From Closterium sp. Naga37s-1 (taxonomy: Eukaryota; Streptophyta; Zygnematophyceae; Desmidiales; Closteriaceae), in NCBI GenBank assembly GCA_947471745.1, contig CANJKZ010001146.1, positions 1,347,501 to 1,411,500 of the forward strand: a stretch of DNA of 64,000 bases, given 5' to 3'. The translations under genes were made by a program, and so were the position numbers. The notes under the pieces are model-generated. The model had not been told where the DNA came from. It searched no databases and worked only from the letters and a program-made list of their open reading frames with translations. Position 1 is the first letter of the stretch. The number at the start of each line of letters is the position of its first letter. This document shows positions 55,512-64,000 of the stretch, piece after piece.

Positions 55512-56921
55512 TCACTCCTGGTCGTAGCAAGTCTTGACCCGCTTGACTACTTCGCTGAGTTCGGAGCAGTGTTGGTACTGCTGACGTGACAGCTTCTTCG
55601 TGAGGAAGTCAGCTGCCATGTCACCTATCGGGCAGTAGGTTAGGTCAACCTTGCCCTTGTCAACTTCGTCCTTGACGAAGAAGTACCGCAGCGTGATGTG
55701 TTTGGTGCGGTTGACGAATCCCGGCTTGTTCGCGATCCTGATCGCGCTCTGATTGTCGCAGTGCAGGCGAAAGTTCTCCCAGGATGAAATTTTCGCCTCC
55801 TGCAGCAGCTCCTGAAGATAGAGGCCTTCGCGAACGGCTGCTGTTGCTGCGATGAATTCAGCTTCTGCTGATAATAGGGCAACCAGCTCCTGCTTCTGTG
55901 AATTCCAGGAGATGGGACCGCTGGGCTCGAGGCGGAAAAGGAAGCCTGTCCTGGACCGTCGATTGTCGGGGTCAGCAACATGATCGGCGTCCACGTAGCC
56001 GATGAGGTTGAACGACGAGGTTGGGATGGTGGAGTATCAGAGCCCAACATTGGGCGTGGAGATGAAGAACTGAAGTGCCCGCTGGAGATCTAGTAGATTC
56101 TCAGCCGTTGGTTTGCGTGAGTACTGAGCCAACTGGCCCGCGATGTAGGAGAGATCGGGCCTGCAGGTAACGGATGCAAAGAGTAGGCATCCCAGCTGCT
56201 GCTGGTAGGTGTGAAGCCCGGCAGGGGACAGGGCTTTGTTGTCAAGCTTGTGGTTGGGTCCTGGAGTGCGGTAAGGGGTGGAGAGTGGTGCAGGCGCAAT
56301 ATTGAAGCGCTTACTAAGTTCCTCTGCGTACTTGGCTGCTGAGAGATGAATGGCTTCCGGCGAGTAGGAGATGTTGAGCCCGAGGAATTGCTTCGTGTCG
56401 TGGTTGCAAGTGATGTCAACGCGCCCCGCGAGGCTCTTCTCGAACTGCTCAAGTAGCTCGTTGCTAGACCCTGTGTAGAGGAGGTCGTCGACGTAAACCG
56501 TGAGTAAGATGTATTCGCCGCGAAAATCGCGACGATACATCCCAGGGTCGGGAGGTAGCTGCTTGAACCCGATTTCAAGCAGTATGTTGTGCAGGTACTG
56601 CTGCCAAAGCCTTAGCGCCTGATTGATCCCGTACAGGGATTTTCGCAGCTGGCAGACACGCGAATCCCCTTCGCCGTATGTATGCGCCTGCTCCACGTAG
56701 ATCACTGCATCCACTAACGCGTACAGGAACGCGTTCTTCACATCGATTTGTCGAAGCGGGAGGTGTCGTGCGGCAGCGATGGCGAGGAGAATTCTGACGG
56801 AGGTATGACGGCTGACCGATGCAAATGTCTCGTCGAAGTCAATGCCGTGCCTCTGATCGTAGCCGTGCACTACCCAGCGCGTCTTGAATCGCTCGATCGT
56901 GCCGTCGGCTGCGGTCTTCAT
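55512..56921 (-). pseudogene. B-family reverse transcriptase and RNase H in the chimera
   Basis: Reads KTAADGTIERFKTRWVVHGY, RQIDVKNAFLYALVDAVIYV, LWQQYLHNILLEIGFKQLPP, YVDDLLYTGSSN, then after a stop/frame break near 56037 the RNase H (SRTGFLFRLEPSGPISWNSQ, NKPGFVNRTKHITLRYFFVK, DMAADFLTKKLSRQQYQHCS). It is more complete than element B's own copy. Confidence 0.87.
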
Positions 56922-56938
56922 GCGGATAAACCGCTTCG

Positions 56939-58331
56939 TCTCCCGCTTCTAGATCGGGTAAGAAGTTGGGGCCTATGCGTTCTGGAACGTATGTGTTGAC
57001 CGGATATGGTGTAACGTAACCGTTGTCGGCGAAGTCGTAGTAGACTTCGGCGTTGATGCTTTCGCGAGGATTTTCGTCGTCCATCGGAATGGGTACAGAA
57101 CAGTAAGGAAGAGGTCCAGCTTCCTCCGATGCTCCGTCCACGTTTTGTTTATCCCAGTCAGCCTCATCTGCTGGCGAAGTGAAGGCTCGGTTGCCACGGA
57201 AGCCGCCTGTGAGGTCTCTTTCTGCTGCCAAGTTGTCCAGGTACGTTTGGAGAGCGAGTCATTCGTAGAAAATCACGTCACGTGCGGCTAGTGTTTCCTT
57301 CGAGTGGACGTAAAAAATCTTCCACGCGTTGTAATGTTTTTCGATGCCCAGGTGTAATCCCCACTGTGCGCGTTGTGAGAATCGCCCGGCTCGTGCAGTG
57401 TGGGGTCGGTACTGTACCATGCAGCCAAAAACTGGTAAAATTTTTGTGTTGCCCAATTTTCCTGTCCACGGCAGATGCGGTGATGCGTTGTTCGGAAGCG
57501 AGGATGACGAAAGCAAGTTGTGCAACAGCACAGCGTGGTCCATCACCTCAGGCCACTGATCGTTGGGTAGCCGCATGCCACGTAGCAGCTTGCGCATGGT
57601 GTTCTGGAGGGTCCTGTTCATTCTTTCTGCCACCCCTTGCTGCTGATGAGCATAGGGAAGAGAAATGAGTCGCTTGATGCCTCTCTCCGCCAAGTATTGC
57701 TTGAAGCGCTCTGACTGATATTCTCCTCCTCCGTCTAACTGAAGCTTTTCAGCTTTACTCCTGATTCTCTTTCTGCTACTGGGAGCCAAGCAACGAATGC
57801 TTCGAAGGCCATGTCGCAACTCGGAAGGTTGAGGTGCCAGACGTATCTGGTGGCGGCGTCGATGAACGTGATTACGTAGTTGTATGCTCCTTGTCCGCTT
57901 TCGCGGGTGTACAGTATGTCGCTGTAGACCTTCTCCAGTGGTGCGTATGCTAGCGCGCTCGGGTTGTGGTGAGAGACAAACGGCTGATGGGGTAAGTCGG
58001 CTTCAGGGCAGGTAAAGCAGGTTCCGCGGACTCTTTGAATTTCTTTGCCGTCGGGTAAAAGTAGTGAGTCTTTATCGAGATCTGGTGGGTGCGACCAAGT
58101 GGCGAAGTTGACGATCGCGACGCTGTCAGCAATTCCTTGATCTGGGACGAAGTCGAGAACGAAGACGTTGTTCTCCAGGAACGCTTTCCCGATGTAAAGT
58201 CCTCCCTTCCCGTTGTACAGTTTGAACTCCTGAGTGGTGCTGTCGGCTTCAAGGTGAATCCCTTTCGCCATGAGCTGGCTGACGCTTAGCAAGTTGTAGC
58301 CCAGTCCTTCTGCAATCAAAACCTTTGACAT
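56939..58331 (-). pseudogene. second-family pre-integrase and integrase in the chimera
   Basis: Segments: GLGYNLLSVSQLMAKGIHLE (end of protease region), CFTCPEADLPHQPFVSHHNP, EKVYSDILYTRESGQGAYNY, LDGGGEYQSERFKQYLAERG, SLPYAHQQQGVAERMNRTLQ, RAQWGLHLGIEKHYNAWKIF. Frames shift near 57735-57819 and after 57259. Upstream of the junction the sequence is Asp/Glu/Pro-rich. Confidence 0.83.
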
Positions 58332-58529
58332 CTGTAAAACGACGTTAGTCTCGCGGGACTGAAGTTGAACTATTCCTTGTTATCGTGTGCGCAGGTTCTG
58401 GTTGTTGGCGACGGTGATCACGACTTCTTGGTTGAGGCGTTGTTCCCGTTGAACGAAGAGATTTGACGAGCACATGTGTTGTCCGCAACAGCTGTCCAAG
58501 AACCAAATATCTTGACCGGACGGTTCGCT

Positions 58530-59807
58530 CTATGCGATAGCTGCGTAAGTCAGGTTCGGTTGTAGCGCTTCGCGATGAGGTGTGCTTTCGTCGAGCAGTT
58601 CTTCTGGTGAGTAGGTCGGTGGTGAACCACTGATGCAGGATTCTGTTCTTGTCATGCATCTTATGATGTTTCTTGTTCCTCGTGCAGGTTGTGACGTTGT
58701 CGTTGAAGGCGGCGTCTGATTCGAAGGATGTTGATGTGTGGAGGTCACTTGACTACTTGAAGGTCGAAGCTGGCGTGGTGATGGTGTCGATTGCTGCTGA
58801 TTCGGGCAATGAATGCGAGAGTGTCCTGACGTTCGGCAGAGATGACAGAACGATGGTATGTATATTCGTGCTTGGTGCTCTTGTTGTCGGTTGTTGTTGT
58901 TGTTGCGCCGCTGAGTGTGAAAGGTGAATCCCGGTGCTGATCCTCTTTTCCCTTGTCGTTCTTCATGTAGGTCCATGTCTTGTTGTTCAGCATGAATTTT
59001 GTTGCAGAGTTTTGCTTCGGAGATTCTTCCGTGGGCTCGGAGAATGGCTCGAGTGGAGCGCCATTGAGGACCGAGACCTGTGATGACGACAGTGACGAAC
59101 GCTTCTTCGGATATTGATCCGCCGCATCGAAGGAGTCTATCGCGCAGGCCGCGACAGCGACTGATATATGCCATTCCCTTTTCATCGGGTTTCATTTGGA
59201 CCGTTGTTAATTGCGCCATGAGACAACTTTGATTAACGCTGTTGGTTGCTTGACACAGGTTCTTCAGGTGGTTGTACGCGAGCTCGGCGGAGTTTCCGTA
59301 TCCGCGATAAGATCGGATGTTCTGCTGCTCGTTTGCTGTTATGTTTCGCAGAAGTATGGTGTACACCATCAGTGACTGGTACGTGTACTGCTGCTTGTCG
59401 TACTGTGTCCCGTGTATTGGATATGGCAGGGAGCCGTCGAAGAAGCCAAGAATTTGAGCGCCTTCCATCATCAGCTCGAATTCGAAGGACCAGGTATAGA
59501 AGTCCTTTCCGTCAAACGGTGTTGACGTTTGCAGTTTCACCACGTGTGCGAATTGTGACTGCAACTGAAGTGCATCGAGAATCTTCGTCTCTGGTCCAGG
59601 TGGGAGCTGATTCGGCATGCAGCTATCAGAGCCGCGTTGAGGTACATACGGTGCGAAGGTAGGCTGTTGATTTCCGCGCGCAAAAGATGAGCCGTCGAGA
59701 CTCATGGGAGTAACTCCGTTGTTGTTGTCGCTGTTGGTTGATTGCGCAGGTGCCGCTTGTTGATGTTGCTCGTAGAACGACATGAAGGAGAAGAATTTCT
59801 CCATCAT
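58530..59807 (-). CDS. second-family copia Gag, open
   Basis: 425 residues from ATG 59807. A Gln/Asn-rich N-terminus is followed by the gag domain (STPFDGKDFYTWSFEFELMM, LLRNITANEQQNIRSYRGYG, YISRCRGLRDRLLRCGGSIS, VITGLGPQWRSTRAILRAHG) and a zinc knuckle CHLCRTSGHSRIHC. It is close in plan to element C gag but without stops, so it shows what C's gag should contain. Confidence 0.87.
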   Translation of the reverse strand: MMEKFFSFMSFYEQHQQAAPAQSTNSDNNNGVTPMSLDGSSFARGNQQPTFAPYVPQRGSDSCMPNQLPPGPETKILDALQLQSQFAHVVKLQTSTPFDGKDFYTWSFEFELMMEGAQILGFFDGSLPYPIHGTQYDKQQYTYQSLMVYTILLRNITANEQQNIRSYRGYGNSAELAYNHLKNLCQATNSVNQSCLMAQLTTVQMKPDEKGMAYISRCRGLRDRLLRCGGSISEEAFVTVVITGLGPQWRSTRAILRAHGRISEAKLCNKIHAEQQDMDLHEERQGKRGSAPGFTFHTQRRNNNNNRQQEHQARIYIPSFCHLCRTSGHSRIHCPNQQQSTPSPRQLRPSSSQVTSTHQHPSNQTPPSTTTSQPARGTRNIIRCMTRTESCISGSPPTYSPEELLDESTPHREALQPNLTYAAIA

Positions 59808-60138
59808 GCTTGGGTCGATGCCGATTGCTTGATTCGCAGGAGTCTCAGTTTACTCAGCAGCTGGTCTTTGAGTTGTGCCTCCTTCTGTCTGCAGTCCAGA
59901 GGCTGGCGGTGGAGTAGGAGTAGTACCGGGAGATCCAGTAGACAAGCTTCTTTCCTTCTGTGTTGCCATGTCTTCTGATGTTGCAGGAAGTTGAACAAAG
60001 TTGAGTTTTGTCTTGTAGGCTCTCATACCATGTTGGGCTGAAAAAACGTCCTTAAGATCGTTTCAAGACTAAACTCTCAGAGTGATGATGTACTTAGCGG
60101 AAGCGTAATACTGAATTGATTGAACCACCTTGTACTAG

Positions 60139-61701
60139 TGTTAGAATATACTTATATATTCTTTATAACTGTCTGTAGTGTAGACTGTAGTGTATCTCAC
60201 TTGGTGTAGGTGGTGTACCATGTGGCTTTTTCCTTGCTATATCTTGTACCTTGCTCAATAGTGAAGCCCCCATCTTTCTCGACTTTTCCTTTCCTCAATT
60301 CTCTCGACACTCATGTCTAGTTTCAACCCTAGCATGGCTCCTACTCTCTACTAAGCTACTATTTTGACATGCTATCAGAGTGAGTTCCGATCATGGACCA
60401 TTCTAATTGGGCCCACCTTTCGCTTCTAATGCGTCACTCTGCTGCCCGTCGCGCGCCCCGGTCGCCCGTCGGTATTCTGCCCGTCGTGCGCCCTGGGCGC
60501 GCGTCGATTTTCAGCCCGTCGCGCGCCCCGGGCGTACGTCGATTTCGTGCCCGTCGTGCGCCAGGTCGTCGTGCGACCTGCTATCGCCCGCGCAGCCCCT
60601 ACACCACCCCCCCGCCCCCCTCTTCTCCTCCATCCCCCTGCTGATCGTGCAGCAGGGGGGGGGAGGGTATGGGGGTGGCGGGTGTTGCGCACGACGGTTT
60701 CCGGCCCGTCGCGCGCCCTGCTGTCGCCCGCGCGGCTCCTACACCCCCCCCCCCCCCCCCTCCCCCCCTTCTTCTCCATCCCCCTGATGTGCGTGCAGCA
60801 GCGGGGGGGAGGGTATGGGGGTGGCGGGTGTGGCGCACGACGGTTTCCTGCCCGTCGCGCGCCCTGCTGTCGCCCGCGCAGCTCCTACACAGCCCCCCCG
60901 CCCCCCCTTCTCCTCCATCCCCCTGCTGCGGGTGCAGCAGTGGGGGGGAGGGTATGGGGGTGGGGGGCATGAGTGAACTGCTGCCGCCTCTCCTCCTCTC
61001 TCTCCCACTGCTGCACATGCCGCTGTGGGGGGGGGGGGGGGGGAGGGTGTGGGGGAGATGAGGGAGTGGCGGTAGGGATGCTGAGGGGTGTGAAAGGAAG
61101 GTTTGGGGAAATGGGGGAAGTTGAAGGGGGGTGGACGCCGTGAAGCCAGCAGCTCCAGTCGCCCGTGAGACCGTTGCGCCAGTTGCCCGTGAGGCCGTTG
61201 CTCCTGTTGCCTGTGAGTCAGTTGCTCCAGCCGCTCGCTTAGCCATGGAGCCTGTTACTCCAGTTGCCCGTGTGCCAGTTGCTCCATTTGCCAGTGTGCC
61301 AGTTGCTCCAGTTGCCCGTGTGCCAACAGCTTCAGCCGCCACCCACCACCTCCTCTCCTCTCATGGTCCCTCCTCCTCTTCACTTGCCCCCTCCTTCCTC
61401 CGCTGCGCCTGGTGTACCCCTTCAAGGGGTGTTGTGCACAAGGTTCTTCACTACAGGCAGTTAGGGGGTGTGTTAGAATATACTTATATATTCTTTATAA
61501 CAGTATGTAATGTAGACTGTAGTGTATCTCACTTGCTGTAGGTGGTGTACCATGTGGCTTTCTCCTTGCTATATCTTGTACCTTGCTCAATAGCGAAACC
61601 CCCATCTTTCTCGACTTTTCCTTTCCTCAATTCTCTCGACACTCATGTCTAGTCTCAACCCTAGCATGGCTCCTACTCTCTACTAAGCCACTATTTTGAC
61701 A
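60139..61701 (+). mobile_element. element G: compact non-autonomous LTR retrotransposon
   Basis: Two 231-bp LTRs (60139-60369, 61471-61701; TGTTAGAATATAC...CTATTTTGACA) flank about 1.1 kb. Target duplication ACTAG at 60134-60138 and 61702-61706. The primer-binding site is TGCTATCAGAG. The internal region has no recognised retroviral-type domain: it holds three units of about 118 bp (CGCGCCCTGCTGTCGCCCGC) at about 60590-60960 and then a VAPVAR-type repeat. Confidence 0.9.
61131..61330 (+). repeat. Pro/Val/Ala-coding short repeat inside element G
   Basis: Units of CCAGTTGCCCGTGTGCCAG type give a VAPVAREAVAPVACES-like peptide in one frame. No function is implied. Confidence 0.75.
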
Positions 61702-62047
61702 ACTAGTGTGTGAGAACAATATGAATTGATTATAGCAAAGAGATACAAGGTTTTATATGATTACAAGGAATACGAAGGGTTTAACTGTAACTGTTGTTGC
61801 GGTTCGATACAGCGACGACTCGGGTAACTCCTCAATAGTGAGTCAGTTATTTGTCCTTGCTGTCGCGCTGCCTTTGTCAAGTCAAAGGTCGCTGACCTTT
61901 GACCTTCGCTTCAACCTCCTGCTGTTGTCGCCTTGTCAACCGATTTGGTTGATTCGGTGTTGCTTCGCTGTGAGTATGCTTCTCTTTTGTTATAGTGCTC
62001 GATACTTTAGAAGCGTAAACTAAATGCTTCCAACAGTCTCTAGACGA

Positions 62048-62640
62048 CGGAAATAACTCAAGGCGGCACTACTAGTCCAGCCTTTAAGACTATTTCCGCA
62101 ACTCAGACACTGCGGTGCGGTCTCGGCTTTCACTGAGCAGGGAGAAACGCCCTGATATGCAAACCTATGTGCAGCAGGAAATTCGATGTTCCCTAGACCG
62201 TACTGCACGAGTTCACGCATTTTAGCTTGGTAGAACACGGTTGAATAGCACTACGAGGGGACTTGTGTGATTTTGACTGAGGTTCTTGTAGAGGAGCCCA
62301 CGAAAAGAAGAAGTGCGGATAGAGAGGTGATTGCACCTTGATCAGGATAACTCAGGGCGGCACTACTAGTCCAGCCGTTAAGACTACTTCCGCAACTCAG
62401 ACACTGCGGTGCGGTCTCGGCTTTCAATGAGCAGGGAGAAACGCCCTGATAGGCAAACCTATGCGCAGCAGGAAATTCGATGTTCCCTAGACCGTACTGC
62501 ACGAGTTCACGCATTTTAGCTTGGTAGAACACGGTTGAATAGCACTACGAGGGGACTTGTGTGATTCTGACTGAGGTTCTTGTAGAGGAGCCCGCGAAAA
62601 GAAGAAGTGCGGATAGAGAGGTGATTGAAGAGAGGTGCAC
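62048..62640. repeat. 294-bp tandem duplication of unknown identity
   Basis: Two copies begin near 62052 and 62346 with ATAACTCA(A/G)GGCGGCAC and run to GGTGATTG. They are nearly identical. The minus strand of each contains an open stretch starting MFYQAKMRELVQYGLGNIEF (72 and 93 residues). I do not recognise the family. Confidence 0.85.
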
Positions 62641-62841
62641 CTTGATCAGGAAGAAAAATCCTCGAGATGCGACTCCTTCGCCTGTACGATTACAGACGAG
62701 GTACAGTGCGATTCACAAAATACAAACCAGTACACGTACAGGCAGATTGGCAAACCCAAGGTCTGGGCTTATTTTAACAGAGTAAATTACTTTGTTTCTC
62801 TAAAAATCAGAGTGATTTTTGGGGGGTCACTCTGATGTTTC

Positions 62842-64000
62842 TGTCAGAATAGTGAAAGAAGGAATGATTGAACTAGCAAGCAGGTGGGTACAAGTAAGAA
62901 ACCTAAAAGTGTTGTACCCTATATGAACTACCCCACTACAGCCTAGACAGACTATAGCATATATGTTTGACACACCCCCATAGGCAAAGTGGGGGAGAAC
63001 AAGAGGTCACAAGACCGGTCAAGAAAGGCAAAGCAAGCTCAGGGTGGATCAGGACGTCACCACGCATTCTGAGCACAAGCAAATTGCCACAAGGCCAGTT
63101 CACATGCAGAGTTATATAAAGGAGAGCAAGCAATACAGTGAACACAACCTAGCAAGTGTAAGCATGCAGGTAAATGTATAGAGATCACAGTACAAGCAGA
63201 GTCAAGAAGTGAGCAAGTGAGGCCAAGTAAGCACAAGGCCTAGCATAGTACAAAAGCGCTGATGATCACAAGGCTGAAGTGCCTTGGTAAAGATATCAGC
63301 AGTGTTGGCCCGAGTGGCCACGTAAGCAAGACGAAGCTGACCATGCTGCTGCAACTCTCGAGCAAGGAAGTAGCGCAGAGCAATGTGCTTCGTTCTGTGC
63401 TCCAGTCTGTGCTCCTGACACAAGGCAAGCATGGCCTTGTTGTCGACGTACAGAACTGGAGGAGAACGAGGCGCCTCTCCCAAGTCGGTCAGCAGGTAGG
63501 TGAGCCAGCGTAGCTCCTGTGCAGCCATGGCCCCAGCGTAGATCTCAGCCTCACAACTGGAGCTGAGAACAGAAGACGAGCGGGTAGACCGCCAAGAGAC
63601 AGAGCTGGAGCCAAGGCTGAAGGTGTAACCCAGTGACGGCTGCTGCGTAGCCAAGTCGTCAACCCAGGAAGCGTCTGCGTGACCAGTGAGGACAACTCGA
63701 GCCCATCCTCCAAGCACGGCGACCAGTGCAAACAACGCGAACAGGCGACTCAGGACGAGACTCGGGTGACGCAGGACGAGACTCAGGCGACGCAGGACGA
63801 GACGCAGGCTCACGACGCTCCGTAAGACCTCTAGTCGGTCCAGAGTAAGGAGAAGGACCAGGCAGTGGAGAGACTCGCTGTAACTGCGACTGTGACTGGA
63901 CAGGCGGTGGACTCAGTAAGGGAGGAGTAGGACCAGTAGAAGGCGGGAGACCAAGAACCTGCTGAAGGAGCGGAACGTAGTACGGCCGCGGCCGCGCAGC
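62842..64000 (-). mobile_element. element I: D/E-related copia element, truncated by the window edge
   Basis: The left (3') LTR is 62842-62972 (TGTCAGAATAGTG...ATGTTTGACA, 131 bp). The internal region on - follows and runs off the right edge. Confidence 0.85.
63202..63813 (-). pseudogene. element I RNase H fused to linker by an internal deletion
   Basis: The end of RNase H is clear: GHADASWVDDLATQQPSLGY, SSSCEAEIYAGAMAAQELRW, HRTKHIALRYFLARELQQHG, RANTADIFTKALQPCDHQRF. Immediately upstream (about 63715) it switches to the integrase-RT linker sequence (minus-strand CTGCGTCGCCTGAGTCTCGT-type repeats). All of RT is therefore missing. Confidence 0.85.

Larger units (their letters stand above)
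55066..62035 (-). mobile_element. chimeric Ty1/copia element (B-family 3' half, other-family 5' half)
   Basis: The left LTR (55066-55504) belongs to the B family (TGTTGCGATCAGAAG...ATTCGTAACA). The right LTR (60031-62035, minus G) is different (TGTTGGGCTGAAAA...ATGCTTCCAACA). The protein changes family near 56935. Flanks GTAAT and GTCTC do not match, as expected if two elements were joined. Confidence 0.8.
60031..62035 (-). repeat. right (5') LTR of the chimera, split by element G
   Basis: Pieces 60031-60138 and 61702-62035. It starts TGTTGGGCTGAAAAAACG and ends TTCCAACA. The adjacent minus-strand primer-binding site is TGGTATGAGAG. Confidence 0.82.

Noticed and set aside
60134..61706. Shared ACTAG target duplication in elements C and G as evidence of common targeting
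   Set aside because: Five bases agreeing in two unrelated insertions can occur by chance; the wider flanks differ.

Overview
The window is eukaryotic nuclear DNA from the green lineage. Evidence: spliced genes with GT/AG introns, a plant-type METTL14-like m6A methyltransferase subunit, a plastid-targeted SRPBCC (polyketide cyclase/dehydrase) protein, a thylakoid-type signal peptidase, and several Ty1/copia LTR retrotransposons primed by initiator tRNA-Met. Pyrimidine-rich introns and the very high transposon load suggest a streptophyte alga (Zygnematophyceae such as Closterium or Penium) rather than a land plant; that placement is inference.

There are three host genes. (1) The 3' part of a METTL14-like gene lies on + and ends at 4785. 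(2) A chloroplast SRPBCC/cyclase-like gene lies on + at about 5391-8935. (3) A six-exon thylakoidal processing peptidase (Plsp1-type) gene lies on - at 52204-54147. In the first two genes most visible exons are accompanied by partial or degenerate tandem copies, usually upstream of one copy that stays intact. The third gene shows no such stutter.

Between gene 2 and gene 3 sits one nested insertion of about 42 kb (9900-51852). Its outermost element (C, minus strand, copia) is flanked by the 5-bp target duplication ACTAG. Element B (minus, 10055-23211, TSD TTAAC) interrupts C's left LTR, and an apparently intact copia element A (plus, 11119-17601, TSD GTGTG) interrupts B. A small LTR element F (24930-25664, TSD AATTT) sits in C's polymerase region. 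C's right LTR is interrupted by element D (plus, 30219-36555), then by a hAT DNA transposon (36563-45873) that itself carries a gag-only LTR element (37379-42510), and then by element E (minus, about 45991-51735). Target duplications fix most of the order of events.

To the right of gene 3 lie a chimeric minus-strand copia element (55066-62035) carrying a small LTR element G (60139-61701, TSD ACTAG), a 294-bp tandem duplication of unknown nature, and the truncated end of another copia element running off the window.

No CRISPR array, rRNA, tRNA or bacterial operon was seen. The most interesting signals are the exon-copy phenomenon with short palindromes at duplication junctions, the possible self-priming signature in the gag-only LTR element, and the fully resolvable insertion nest.
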